The notes below the pieces were generated by a model. The model worked only from the letters and a program-made list of their open reading frames with translations, searched no databases and was not told the DNA's origin. Source: Cristatella mucedo (taxonomy: Eukaryota; Bryozoa; Phylactolaemata; Cristatellidae). Taken from it: a DNA stretch of 64,000 nucleotides. The stretch lies in the NCBI GenBank assembly GCA_009760855.2, contig WPIO01000016.1, positions 188,001 to 252,000 on the forward strand, written 5' to 3'. Below are positions 1-10,599 of the stretch, piece after piece. The stretch's first letter is position 1, and each line of letters begins with the position of its first letter. Made by a program: the position numbers and the translations under genes.

Positions 1-2
1 TC

Positions 3-150
3 GAGAACGGCGTCGTGCAGTACAGAGGCAGTAACCACGGCGACCGAGCTCGCTACCGCTGCAACGCCGGCTTCAGTCTCAGAGGCGAACCGTATGTGCA
101 GTGCATGGGTGGCGAGTGGCAGAGCGGCCCGCTGCCTCACTGCGTGCCAG
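3..150 (+). CDS. Sushi/CCP domain exon (partial gene, left edge)
   Basis: The frame starting at base 3 encodes the second half of a CCP (Sushi, complement control protein) module. Key residues are Y-R-C-N-A-G-F, then Q-C, G-E-W and P-L-P-H-C, matching the family pattern of Cys 2, 3 and 4 around a conserved Trp. CCP modules are extracellular beta-sandwich units that mediate protein-protein binding. The exon ends in CCAG followed by GTGAGT, leaving the frame in phase 1. The start lies outside the window, so the signal peptide and earlier modules are unseen. The family is clear; the specific gene is not recognised. Confidence 0.85.
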
Positions 151-285
151 GTGAGTGAGAGGAGAGAGGAGGCCGGAAGCAGAGCCGAAGCTTCGGCCCC
201 TCCCCCGTCGCCACCGATGCGTCTGCTGCTCGCAAAACCAAAGCAGAGCAGCTGCAAGGCTGGCCTGCGCTTCTGCGCTCTGCAG

Positions 286-424
286 TGTTCTGCTCGCACC
301 CCGGCGAGCTGGCCAACGGCCGCATCCTGCTGGCCGACAGCCGCGGCACCATGGAGTATCCGGCCTACATCGAGATGGTGGGCCATGGCGACAGCGTGGC
401 TTACTACTGTCAGGCCGGCTTCAG
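286..424 (+). CDS. Sushi/CCP domain exon, first half of next module
   Basis: The acceptor CTCTGCAG ends at 285. Incoming phase 1 gives V-F-C-S-H-P-G-E-L-A-N-G, the typical start of a CCP module (Cys 1 plus an N-G turn). It continues to G-D-S-V-A-Y-Y-C and Q-A-G-F (Cys 2). The donor is TTCAG followed by GTACGG, leaving phase 2, so the module is split inside its Gly-Phe turn, a common intron site in CCP genes. Intron 1 is only 135 bp. Confidence 0.85.
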
Positions 425-557
425 GTACGGCGGCTAGCAGCAGCAGCAACAGCGACAATGCCGACTGGTGCATGCGGCTGACGGCGCGCGGGCTTTGCTT
501 TGTTGGCCTTTAGCTTGAACTTTCCCCGAGCTTAGCAGTAGACAGGCACCAGTGTGC

Positions 558-559
<2 letters not shown>

Positions 560-654
<95 letters not shown>

Positions 655-664
655 GGGGGGGGGG
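560..664. repeat. (GT)n microsatellite with poly-G end
   Basis: About 46 GT units are followed by about 13 G. It lies in the second visible intron of the CCP gene. It is a potential Z-DNA-forming tract. Confidence 0.95.
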
Positions 665-684
665 TCACGAGAGCGGCACGCCGG

Positions 685-732
685 CGCATGCTTCGGCTGT
701 GCTGTGGCCGCACAGCACAGCCGAAGCATGCG
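685..732. repeat. Perfect 22-bp inverted repeat (hairpin), 4-nt loop
   Basis: Bases 685-706 are the exact reverse complement of 711-732 around the loop GCCG. The arm contains GCATGC and CTTCGGCTGTGCTG. It sits in an intron just after the GT/poly-G tract. It could be a structured RNA element, a small palindromic insertion or an inverted duplication. The sequence alone does not decide. Confidence 0.9.
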
Positions 733-813
733 TGCGCTGCTCTGCCGAATGAAACTCCCTGGAGCCGACACGTCATGGCCGGCTGCTGCCGCGTGACGTC
801 GCTGCTTGAGCTG

Positions 814-875
814 CTGCAGTCAGTGCTGGCTGTCTGCAACCCACTTCCCTGCGGGGCTTACAGCAGGCTGGCGTT
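814..875. other. Intronic spacer of CCP gene after hairpin
   Basis: Mixed sequence downstream of the perfect hairpin with no recognisable element. Part of the intron already described. Confidence 0.3.
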
Positions 876-1135
876 CAAGATGGCGTATGGTCACGTGTCG
901 CGCCGGGTTACAGCTGCTTGCTGCGACGGCTGAACGGCTGAAGCTTTCGCCTGCGTTAAGCTTGACAAATGAAACGATGGCGTCTCCTCTTTTTCTTGCC
1001 ACTTTTCTCCATGTCGACCTTTACCCCCAGAGGCTTGCACAAGTTTTAAATACTGGCCTCTTCTCCAAGTCGTCAGAGCAGTTTCGTTGCCTTTTCTTTG
1101 GCCGTGCCTACATGCACCTTCCTCGCCTGCTGCAG

Positions 1136-1252
1136 GCTGGTGGGACCGTCTGCGGCCACGTGCATAGCGGGAGCCTGGAGCCCTGAGAGCAGACCGCTCT
1201 GCGTCAGCGGGCAGCATCCCGAGCAGCCGCCCAGCATCGCCAACATGAGAAC
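1136..1252 (+). CDS. Sushi/CCP domain exon, second half of module plus linker
   Basis: The acceptor CTGCTGCAG ends at 1135. Phase 2 entry gives R-L-V-G-P-S-A-A-T-C, then G-A-W-S and R-P-L-C. This supplies Cys 3, the Trp and Cys 4 of the CCP begun in the previous exon. A short Pro/Gln-rich linker follows (P-E-Q-P-P-S-I-A-N-M). The donor is AGAAC followed by GTGAGC, phase 2. Reconstitution of a complete CCP module across a 711-bp intron makes both splice sites convincing. Confidence 0.8.
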
Positions 1253-1798
1253 GTGAGCAGAGCAGACGTGCCCACCGCGCCGCAGCTGCCAGCCGCTCGG
1301 GGGGCTGCTGCTACGGCGGCAGCGTCACCGTTGCTGAAGCACGGCGTAGCCAAGGCCGAGATGGACCATTGTTGGCTACCCGCAAAGCAGCCCGGCCTCC
1401 TATGTTCGTCGGTCGGAGGCGTTTTTTCTCTCTCGCTGGCACCGTGAATGCCTGGACGGCAGGCTCGCGGTTCGTCTGCCTATTCATGACGACTAGTTCT
1501 TGCTGCTCGTCGTGACGTCAGCAAATCGTCGCGAGGGCAAGTTTGGAGAGCCCGGAAGTGTTGAGCGCCATGGCTGATTTACTGACTGCTGCTTCGACTA
1601 GCGCTAGGACGGACTAGACACTCAGGCTGAGGCTCCTACTGCACGAGCCAATAGCATCGCGAGACACTCCTACTGCACGAGCCAATAGCATGGTGCACGC
1701 GAGGCTCGGCGTTGCCATCTTATGCTTCGTCGCCGGTGGAGTCTGCTACTGCACCATCGACAGCTGCTGCAGCTGTTTTCTGCCTGCGGTCGTGACAG

Positions 1799-1982
1799 AC
1801 GGCTGCTGCCGCCGCCGGTGCCGCGACAGACGGACGAGCTCGTCATCACCTCCGACCTCGTCGGCCATAAACTCGAAACAAGTGCCTTTCGTTCTGCCCT
1901 TCGTATCCCTTGTGAAAATGACAACTCCCTGCTTTCAGACAGCTCTGCTTACGGGGCTCGTAGGGATGCCACTTTTTCTTGA
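1799..1982 (+). CDS. Candidate terminal exon of the CCP gene
   Basis: A pyrimidine-rich stretch (TGTTTTCTGCCTGCGG...) ends in GACAG at 1798. Entering in the required phase 2 gives Thr, then 60 in-frame codons to TGA at 1980-1982. The peptide is Pro-rich at its start (L-L-P-P-P-V-P-R-Q), then mixed (E-L-V-I-T-S-D-L-V-G-H-K-L-E-T), with a single Cys near the middle. No domain is recognised. The evidence is phase compatibility, position and protein-like composition only. The true gene may continue elsewhere. Confidence 0.4.
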
Positions 1983-2530
1983 CGTGAGACGGCGAGCGAA
2001 AAAAACACAAACAAAAGGACGTTCATCCGGAAGCCGAGTGCGTCCTGCTGCTGCCTCGCTGCCACGTCATCGTCGCTTTGAGGCGACCTGCCACTGAGGC
2101 CTCAGGCCAGCCGGCCTCCGGCCAGCGCGAGTGCTTTGGCTGAGCGGCCACTGTAACAATGCCTACAGCAGTAGCCTCTTCGTCGGCGCATCTTGCAGAG
2201 CGCCCCGTTTTCCTATCTTGCTCATTTTCTACTCTAGCCCCAGTAAACCAGCTCGATCTGTCGAGGATTCGGTCTGTCGCACGAGCGAGTGAGCCAGGCC
2301 CTCCCCCTGTCGTTCGGCGTGTTCGAAGTGGCTGCTTTGTGAGCAAAATATAATAACCAGTTATTTATGCCACACGCTGGCGGCTGGCTGCTTGTGGCCG
2401 GTGCACGGCAGCTTACCCAAAGCTCAGCATCCGGTGCAGCGACAAATGCTAGGCAACCTGAACCTGACCACACCCTCGAAGCAACCAATCACGGTCCGCG
2501 CTGCAGTGTGACTCTTCCGGTTGTTCTGCT
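1983..2530. other. Region downstream of the CCP gene, nothing recognised
   Basis: The stretch probably includes the 3' UTR of the CCP gene if 1799-1982 is its last exon. No clear AATAAA signal is seen. Short frames on both strands lack any recognisable domain. Confidence 0.4.
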
Positions 2531-2534
2531 GGCT

Positions 2535-2725
2535 AAAAAAATCCTAGCTGATTTAAAAGCCTCTTTTTGTATAGCGACAGAAAAGCCTTTACGGCTATCA
2601 CCGCTGCTTGCAGTGGCGATAGAGAATCGCCCACCGCAGGAATCGAACCCACGACCTCGGGATTGAGGTCGTGAAAGCAACCACCTTACCTAGTGTGCCA
2701 TCATCACGGCTCACCATAAAATAAT
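2535..2725 (-). mobile_element. tRNA-derived SINE, family A
   Basis: Read on the minus strand, a tRNA-like head ends in box-B-like GGTCGTGGGTTCGATTCC. The family body follows: GGCGATTCTCTATCGCCACT, TGCAAGCAGCGGTGATAGCC, AAGGCTTTTCTGTCGCTATA, ending TTTAAATCAGCTAGG. The same body recurs about twelve times in the window, which establishes a dispersed family transcribed by RNA polymerase III. Confidence 0.8.
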
Positions 2726-2819
2726 AGCGCCTGCAGGGCAGGAAGCATGCCCCAAATGGGACGGCCACAGCCGGCAGGCAGCTTCTAGACAGATGGAGAT
2801 ACATTACATTACCCACGGC

Positions 2820-2872
2820 AGCAGCCCGGGCTATTTAAAGCCTATATAGCCTATATAATGCCTATAAAGCCG

Positions 2873-2914
<42 letters not shown>

Positions 2915-3000
2915 CATATATATATATGTGTGTGATATTATAGCCTGATATGCTATATTGTAGAATAATATGTATAGCCTTTATAAAGCATATATAGCTT
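2820..3000. repeat. (TA)n microsatellite with flanking TATAGCCTATA repeats
   Basis: A core of alternating TA/TATATG is flanked by degenerate 'GCCTATA' units on both sides. It is low-complexity and has no coding content. Confidence 0.85.
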
Positions 3001-5229
3001 TCCTGTTCTTGGGGTTAGGCTTTCGAGAGTCCACTGTTCAGCCGACACCACAGCACCACTGGCGATTCGTCCCCAATGACACAGTCGGCTGTGGCTAGCA
3101 AGCAAAGCAGCAGCAGCAGCTAGCCTGCCCGGTCGTCAGATGTAATCGGGTCGCAGCTGGCCACCCGATGGCAATTCTGGTGAATGGATGCATTCAGTGG
3201 GTACACTGGGACTCGGCTCCGGAACGTTAGAGCGTGCCTATTCGTGACAGGGACTTTAGGTCCTTCGCCCCGCCCCGTGAATGGCCACATCCTGGGTGTG
3301 ATCAGGTACCCTCAATGACAATCGAATCGTTGGCCTTTCCGTTTTCACCGAGCTGCTCGGTCACCAGGTGGCGCTGCAGGACCACTCGCTTCGGTTCTAC
3401 GAGGCTGCAGGACACCTCATCGGGTGCACAAAGTTCACCGAGTCACGTGCTGCTGGCGAAGCACAGCCAGATCTTTCTTTAGGGAACATCCGAATGCTGA
3501 GTGGGCGTGTGGGCGTGTCCAGCTACGCTGAGAGACATCGCTGCTGCTGCTGCATTCGACAGCAGCGTCCGATACAATCGAAAGCTCACCCAAGCAAAGG
3601 GAAGACGCCTTTGCCGGTCGAGGTCAAGGTCATTGCATTCGCGGTCCGAGGTCCTGCACAGACGAGAGCCCTGCGGCGGCACATGCGAAGCGCCCAAGCA
3701 GGGAATACTAAGAATTCTCTTCTTCTTAGGGCGCCTTGCAAATGAATTGCTATATTTTAGAGTCGGGTTTACACTTCGGGGTTGTGGGGTGGGGCGACTT
3801 ACGGCTTTGCAGATGAGCGGCTGCCACCAGCCCGCGCCGCATGCGGGCTTCGCTCGCACGTTGGTCAGGCGAAGAGGACTTGTGGCCCAGACTACGCGAG
3901 GAGGCTTCAGCATCCGACGATCGTGGGAGTCGGGAGCACACAATGTGTCGGGAAGACCGGTGCCAGCAGAAGCGTCCGAGGCGGCGGAAGCAGAAGCGTC
4001 CGAGGCGGCGGAAGCAGAAGAGAAAGCTCCCGAGCAGCCGAGGCCTAGCCAGAAAGATTCTCAAGAGAAGCATCAGCCAGCAGGGCGGAGCAGCGCAGAG
4101 CAGCGAGTCAGCCAGCCGCCTACCTGCCTACCTACCCACCTGAGTGCCTACCTACCTGAGCCAGCCGCCTACCTGCCTACCTACCCACCTGAGTGCCTAC
4201 CTACCTGAGCCAGCCGCCTACCTGCCTACCTACGCGAGCCTTAGTTTGGCAGGAAGCAGAGGGGTGGGCGCTCGTACCACTTATCGAAGACGGCTGGAGC
4301 TTGACAGAGTCAGGTGTTCGGCGGAAGAAAGTGCGGCAGAAGTGCGGCAGATGTGCTCGAGTGCTCGTCTATCTCGTCTGCGAACGCATGCGTCGGTCGT
4401 TCCCGGTTATGAGTTATCGAGCCTCGACGGAAGGACGGACGCTTCCCGGGATTTAGGAGAACGGACGCTTCCCGGGATTTAGGAGACGCGTCTTCGTCTG
4501 AGCGGCATTGAGGGTTTGAGGGCTGAGACACTGGAAGCCTGGACCGGCGCTGCAGCTAGTCCCTCCTTCCGTAGAAGCGAGCGCCCTGGGCGTAGAGCAC
4601 GACGCTCCACCGATTGGTCGATTGGCGAGCTTTTTTCGAGGAGCGAGCGTGGCGATAGCACTGAACTAGAGACGCCCGCAGCGACATTGTTCGCTGGCGA
4701 ACAAAGTTCAATAGAAATCTTCTATGTATGCTCGGTACGTCCTGGCACGTGCTAACGAACTCGCGACTCCTAGTCAGCGGTAAGTAGGATAGCTTGCGCC
4801 GGAAACGCTGTCGAGGCGAGGCGACCCCGAGGCTTATTGCCCGATTCCTCTCGCCGTGCAGGCAGCTAACCGCTACGCCTCCTCCGCCGCCGAGCATTCG
4901 GCGGCGTTGCACATCTAAGCTATTGTCCATGGAGAGCTATTTATATAGCGTTAGAAGAACCTTAGCGGCTTTAAACCCCTTGCAAAGAAGAATCAAGAAA
5001 TGCCACCTGCAGGAATCTGTGCCCAGCAGAGCGGGGGTCGCGCAGTGCGCGTACCTTGCCGCCGTACGCGTACGCGTTGCACTGGCGGCACGAGCTTCCG
5101 TCGGGTCGAGCTAAGACTGCACTAGGTCTTCACACAGCGCGCGCGGCGCTTGGGAATGCGCTTTATTTATCTGGGCGCAAAGTTCACAAGCGCCTTGTTT
5201 TGACTGCTGTTTTTTGTCTCAGCCTCTAG
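3000..5229. other. Intergenic GC-rich stretch with short tandem repeats
   Basis: No gene is recognised. Visible tandem repeats are a 24-bp unit twice near 3964-4015 (GAAGCGTCCGAGGCGG...), a 49-bp CTACCTGCCTACCTAC-type unit about 2.5 times at 4108-4235, and a 27-bp unit twice at about 4435-4484 (ACGGACGCTTCCCGGGATTT). The 235-aa frame at 3501-4208 runs through these repeats and has no domain I recognise. Confidence 0.5.
4108..4235. repeat. 49-bp tandem repeat (CTACCTGCCTACCTACC type)
   Basis: Units begin near 4108, 4158 and 4207. Each is rich in CTAC/CTGC and contains 'GAGTGCCTACCTACC'. The third unit is partial. Confidence 0.85.
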
Positions 5230-5276
5230 CGCTCATTTATCTCGAAAGAGTGGAGTCATCGCTGCTCGCGTAAACA

Positions 5277-5459
5277 CGAACTAGAAACGCTTGCGGAACA
5301 GCGGGCTCGAGAAATTACGACCGTCCTCTGTGATCTCTTGAACAGAGAGACGCGCAAGCTCGAACGGAGCGCCGAAGAGACCGAGCACTTCCGGCGGGAA
5401 GCCCTAACTTGGCTCCCTGCTGCCGCCATCTTTAATCGAGCTGCCGAGAAGAGCGTGTA
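5277..5459 (+). pseudogene. Unidentified open stretch, possible gene relic
   Basis: The plus frame reads H-E-L-E-T-L-A-E-Q-R-A-R-E-I, then L-L-N-R-E-T-R-K-L-E-R-S-A-E-E-T-E and N-R-A-A-E-K-S-V before TAG. The Arg/Glu-rich amphipathic character suggests a helical protein. There is no start codon, the frame continues beyond the stop with more Arg/Ala-rich coding-like sequence, and no family is recognised. It may be a decayed transposon ORF. Confidence 0.25.
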
Positions 5460-6330
5460 GCGCCGCGCGGAGCGTCTCGCGAAACACTCCGGCGGCATCG
5501 CCGAGCGATCCGGTCGACGCGAAGTTACAAGCGGCAAATAGCGGAGGACGGGCGAGCGGCTTTCGCCCTCGCTGCGAGCGGGGCCCCCGGGGAGGGCGGG
5601 AGCTGGGAGAGGGCGGGCGCTGGATCGGCAGTTCTCCCTGCGCGCATCTGCAGTACCCGGTCCGTCCGGCCGGCCGACGCACGCTTTGAGCTTAATCGAA
5701 AAAGCGTCCAACCGCATTTACCAGACTGTATCAAGGAGAATGTTCAAAGGGCACGACGAATTCGTCTCGGTCGATGAAAGCAGCCGCCTTTAATCGGCGG
5801 CGCTCGCGAAACGCTCGAGCGGCAGAGGAGGAGTCGACAAATGCGACGGCGGTGCAGCTTCAAATGCCCACAATGCAGCCGGATGCGTCGGACCGCTCTT
5901 TCAAGACCAGCCTGCGAACTGCGCCGGCGCACTGGATTTTCCTCGCTCAGCGAGCCCTAGTTTTGCTGGAGTTCTATACATTGCCCACGCAGCCGGCGAT
6001 TCATATATATACAACGGGCAGTGTAGCGATAACCGTGCATGGAAACTAGGAAAAAACTGCACCGGTAGAATTCCACCGACTTTCGCCTGGTCAGCCAGCC
6101 AGCCATCCAGCTCGCGCTGCTGCCTCCGCAGCGGTACTAAAGGGGGCAGGGGGCGTGCCGAAGGGTGAGCAGAGGGGGGCCCGTACGTCCGCCGCCGCAC
6201 GCTCGCGCTGGATCAGGGGCGCCGACAGGGGGCGCTACTAAAATGGGTGTCTAATACTGGGTGAGGGGGCGCCGTCTGTGCAGTTCGTCCCCGGGCGCAC
6301 AGTATGCTAGAAACGCCTCTGCGAAAAGGG
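5460..6330. other. Intergenic, nothing recognised
   Basis: GC-rich sequence to about 5930, then mixed. Several frames of 60-150 codons exist on both strands, but none has a recognisable motif and they overlap each other. Confidence 0.4.
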
Positions 6331-6505
6331 TCAGTGAAGTAGCCATGTTGTTCACGTTGTTTATCGAGCACGATATTTCCACTCACCATTCGACCGTATT
6401 TCACTTTGCAGCAAACGTAAAGCGCCTAGAAAGAGACTGAGTTCTCTGAGGGCGCTTTATCGAGTGCATTGCCATTATCGTTACTATCATTACACAATCG
6501 CATGA
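6330..6505 (+). mobile_element. L2-type LINE family A, 3'-end fragment
   Basis: The 3' UTR signature of family A is present: CTCACCATTCGACC, then GCAGCAAACGTAAAGCGCC, TAGAAAGAGACTGAGTTCTC and GGGCGCTTTATCGAGTGCAT, ending in a degenerate ATT/ATC tail. This is a severely 5'-truncated copy. Confidence 0.8.
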
Positions 6506-6914
6506 GCACGCTAATTTACGACCGTGCTGGACATTCACGGCGGTAGAAAATAATAATAATAATAATAATAGCAATAAGACTCGACACTCTTCACGCATGT
6601 AGTGCGCATTCGATCTATTACCTTCTATGCGCTCGGGCGCACTTACTTAACCTTAAGCTTAACAGAGCAGACCGGTCATTCTAGTCATGTGGTATCTGCG
6701 TATCTGAAATGCTAGCATCTTGGGTATGCGAGGAATGTATAGGCATTACACTAAAGTGCAGCTAGGCCGATTTAGCGGCTTCCGTCGACATTTATTCAGC
6801 AGCAGAAGAGCTGTGTGCAATGTCTTTATTTACCCAGAAACAACAGCGGGAGCATCAAGTAATGTATCTCCGCCTGCAACATTTGGGGTGAGGTACAACT
6901 AATCTGTATAGCTC

Positions 6915-7700
<786 letters not shown>

Positions 7701-7929
7701 TGAGAAGTGCTTCAACGAATAGGTAGGCTCATAACTTCTTTGTAGATCTCGACAACTCAGGGTTTGTCGTGATATCCAGGATTTGACAACGTGGTAATCA
7801 AAGGCGACGTCTAAACGCGGTATATAAGGTGGGTTAGATGCACAATAATAAAGGTAAACGTCTTGAGTCAATGGAGCGGCGGTGCATTGTGACGTCAGCC
7901 AGAGTAAGAAGTATTTCAGGTAGCCAGCT

Positions 7930-8067
7930 GTCGGAGCCAAAACATGAGCTGGCAGATAATGAGCGGGCAGATAATGTCAGGACATAAAAGTGGGGGACGA
8001 AACCTTGAAGTAGATATGCTGCCTGACGTGGAGCATATCATAGGTCGGCGAGAAGAGGCATAACGTG
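7930..8067 (-). mobile_element. LINE family A fragment, interrupted by LINE B
   Basis: The plus strand here matches the antisense of LINE A over AAACCTTGAAGTAGAT and AGGTCGGCGAGAAG. Similarity stops abruptly at 8067, where a plus-strand LINE B begins. The proximal boundary is approximate. Confidence 0.55.
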
Positions 8068-8785
8068 GCAATAACATCCAAGATTAGGAGCTGTCTTCCA
8101 CAAAGGCTTGTAAAACATTTAACTAGTTCCCTAGTTCTGTCTCGGCTTGATTATTGTAATTCCCTTTTGGCTGAGCTACCAAAGAAAGCAACTAGGCCAC
8201 TGCAGCTGACTATGAATATGGCTGCAAGGCTGGTCTTCAAGTCCCAGAGGTTTGAGCACGTGTCTCCTTTGCTAAAAGAGCTAAGATGGATGCCGGTCGA
8301 GCAACGGATACAGAGCAAGGTTCTTTCGCTGACCCACAAGGCCCGCCACGGCTTGGCTCTTTCGTACCTAGCTGAACTGCTGCACCAGTTTCAGCCTGTT
8401 CTCGCCCTCAGGTCCTGTGTGGACAATAAATTAGCTGTTCCATTCCTCTGCTTAAAGACCGTTGGCAACAGAAGCTTTAGCTCTGCAGGTCCTAGACTGT
8501 GGAACTCGCTTCCACAATTCTTACGCAACGACAACTACTCTCCTGCTGCCGACTATGGCTCATTCTTTCAGCGGTCCCGAGCTACTAATTCCATGCTACT
8601 CACTACTTCAACTGCTCTCCTGACTCTGCTATGCTTTCCACTTTCTCTTTGTTTCGTGAGACGAAGTCTGCTGGCTACCAAATGCTTAACGAGAGCCGCA
8701 TAGGCTGTGAGTGAGCTATGCCAAACTCACCTTCGTAACACCCACGTGGTCTTTATGACTTTGTGGAGTTACAGACGGAGATACA
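8068..8785 (+). pseudogene. L2-type LINE family B, 3' part
   Basis: The frame from 8065 to 8703 (212 aa) is the C-terminal part of an L2-clade ORF2 after the catalytic core. It shows I-R-S-C-L-P-Q-R-L-V, S-R-L-D-Y-C-N-S-L-L, Q-R-F-E-H-V-S-P-L-L-K-E-L and S-A-G-P-R-L-W-N-S-L-P. The 3' UTR ends TTTGTGGAGTTACAGACGGA followed by ATACAAGATACAAG. It lacks the reverse transcriptase core (5' truncation), and its C-terminal tail diverges by frameshift from the copy at 35190. Confidence 0.85.
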
Positions 8786-8905
8786 AGATACAAGAACTTA
8801 ATATCTATTCAGGCGCTTCACATATGCCTCGGGGCTCGAGCCCACAACTTCAGGCTGACCTGGGTCGGGGCGATCACGAAACCTCTGCTGAAGGACAATC
8901 GAGGT
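8786..8905 (-). mobile_element. tRNA-derived SINE, family B
   Basis: On the minus strand: CGCCCCGACCCAGGT head remnant, TGTGGGCTCGAGCCCCGAGG, CATATGTGAAGCGCCTGAAT, AGATATTAAGTTCTTG. It abuts the 3' end of the LINE B copy. The outer tRNA-like region is decayed. Confidence 0.65.
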
Positions 8906-9144
8906 ATAAGAGCTATTAGGACCACGGAAGAATTCTGCGAAGACGTTGTGTACAGTGGTACAGTGCTGACTGCAAGCAAGCCGACGTAGCTGTTTCAGTA
9001 AACCGATACTCGTCAGTTACAAGAGACGCTCGAATTCTTTGGATTCAATTAGGCCTTGACCCTCACTCCTCAACCCGTGCACCCGTGTGCACCCCGTGCG
9101 GGATCTGCCACCGAATCTGCCTTCCTATAGGCGACCTTCAGCCA

Positions 9145-9240
9145 TGCTTACTTTGCAGCTAATGTAAAGTGCCTAGAAAGAGCTTGGGTTTTCTGAGGAT
9201 GCTGTAACAACTGTATTATTTTTATTATCATTATTAATAT
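9145..9240 (+). mobile_element. LINE family A 3'-end fragment
   Basis: TTTGCAGCTAATGTAAAGTG, CCTAGAAAGAGCTTGGGTT, then an ATTATTTTTATT tail match the diverged 3' terminus of LINE A. Confidence 0.7.
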
Positions 9241-9302
9241 ACTGCAATCGAACGCTCCGTTATCCATGGCAACGGAGGAGGCAGCCTTCAGTCTGTCTGC
9301 TG

Positions 9303-9335
<33 letters not shown>

Positions 9336-10599
9336 CCATTTCGGGCAGCAATATGGACGCGACTGAGGTCAGAGATCAGGCACCTGCACCCACACAGTGC
9401 AGTACGAACGTCTGAGCTCAGTCGGAATCGAAACGGTCGACCACTACATTCGGCTCGATGCTTCATGTTGCTCGCTGCTTTGCTGAGAGCTTTGAGTCTC
9501 CAGTGGGCAGCAGCAGCAGTGCCGGCCGCAGCAGATGCTTTTACTGCTTCTGAACTGCTACTCCCCCTCCTGCTGAGCAGCTCTCGGCAGCTGCCCATAA
9601 CTGCCTATAACTCTCTCTTCTCTCAATGTACAGCAGTTAGCGTTGTCAGTGATTGATAGCTTTTGCTCTGCATTGCCGTTCGCTGAGTGGGACCCAGTCT
9701 TCGTGCCGAGTCTGATGCAGACACCATCAGGTCGGTAGCAGTAGGCAGGCACCAGCAGGCAGGCAGCAGCAACAGGTACCAGAGGCCAGAAGCATCGAGT
9801 AGAGCAGTCAATGGCCAATTTACAATTGCCGTTGGAGGCAAGTTCTGGCACTCTTGCCTTTCGACACTCGTGATTTGTGTGCTTGAAAGCGTTAACTTTG
9901 CGAGTGAAATTTCGAATGAATTGAAACTTGTGGGAAACACTTGCAAGATAATTGAGAAAACATGCATTGGGCCACCATTAGCCCATAGATTCGGCTCCCA
10001 AGACAGAGGTGGTCACTCAAAGCCATAGCGTTAGCGACTGTTTTGAGAGCAGTGCAATGGCAATCTCGATAGAAGTAGTTCCCTATTCTTGCGTCAGTAG
10101 TTCGCTCAACAGAGCAGTGCCGAAAGGCGTCTGCTGCAGCCGCGCAGCAGACGGCTTTTCTTCGTTCTGCATTTTCAACTAACATGCCTATGGCAGTTCG
10201 TTCAGCCCAGGACATCTTGCTGTTCATGGTGATCAAATCCATTGTTGGCTAATTGTGTATCCAGTCAGGCAATTACTAATGCAGTTCAAGATCGGAGGTC
10301 GAGCTCGTGCCGAGCAGACTCAGTGCTCCTGAGGGCACGGCAGCACGTGCTGCCATCAGCCATCGACATGCCTCAGCCATCATTGCCTCAGCCATCGACA
10401 GCCAGACACCCTGCTGCCGTAGCTGACCTCCAGAGAACAGCACGATGCGATGCTGCAGGTACAATAGCTCGACAGGCGATTGAAGCAGCGGTGTCGAGAA
10501 GACGCGACGTTGGAGCAACAGCCGCGCCGAGTAGAAGGTCGCAGCTTCCTGTGAGAGCACCTAGGTGCTTCGATGCAGCAGAAGCAGATATTTAGCGAC
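9241..10599. other. Intergenic; (GCT)n and mixed sequence
   Basis: A (GCT)n tract lies at about 9301-9331 with related CAG/CTG-rich sequence to about 9540. The remainder has no recognised gene. A 9-bp inverted repeat occurs near 10127-10152 (GTCTGCTGC/GCAGCAGAC). The open frames here are repeat-driven or short. Confidence 0.45.

Larger units (their letters stand above)
425..1135 (+). other. Intron of the CCP gene with microsatellite and perfect hairpin
   Basis: This GT-AG intron holds a long (GT)n tract at about 560-651 followed by a run of G to about 664. It also holds a perfect 22-bp inverted repeat at 685-706/711-732. The rest is mixed sequence with no recognisable gene. The reading frames over the GT tract are artefacts of the repeat. 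Confidence 0.75.

Noticed and set aside
814-875. A separate element in the CCP intron
   Set aside because: Ordinary intronic sequence; the entry in the feature list is only a low-confidence spacer note.
3501-4208. 235-aa plus-strand frame
   Set aside because: Runs through 24-bp and 49-bp tandem repeats; overlapping frames are equally open and no domain is visible.
5256-5717. 153-aa minus-strand frame
   Set aside because: Compositionally biased shadow; the plus strand of the same region looks more coding-like.
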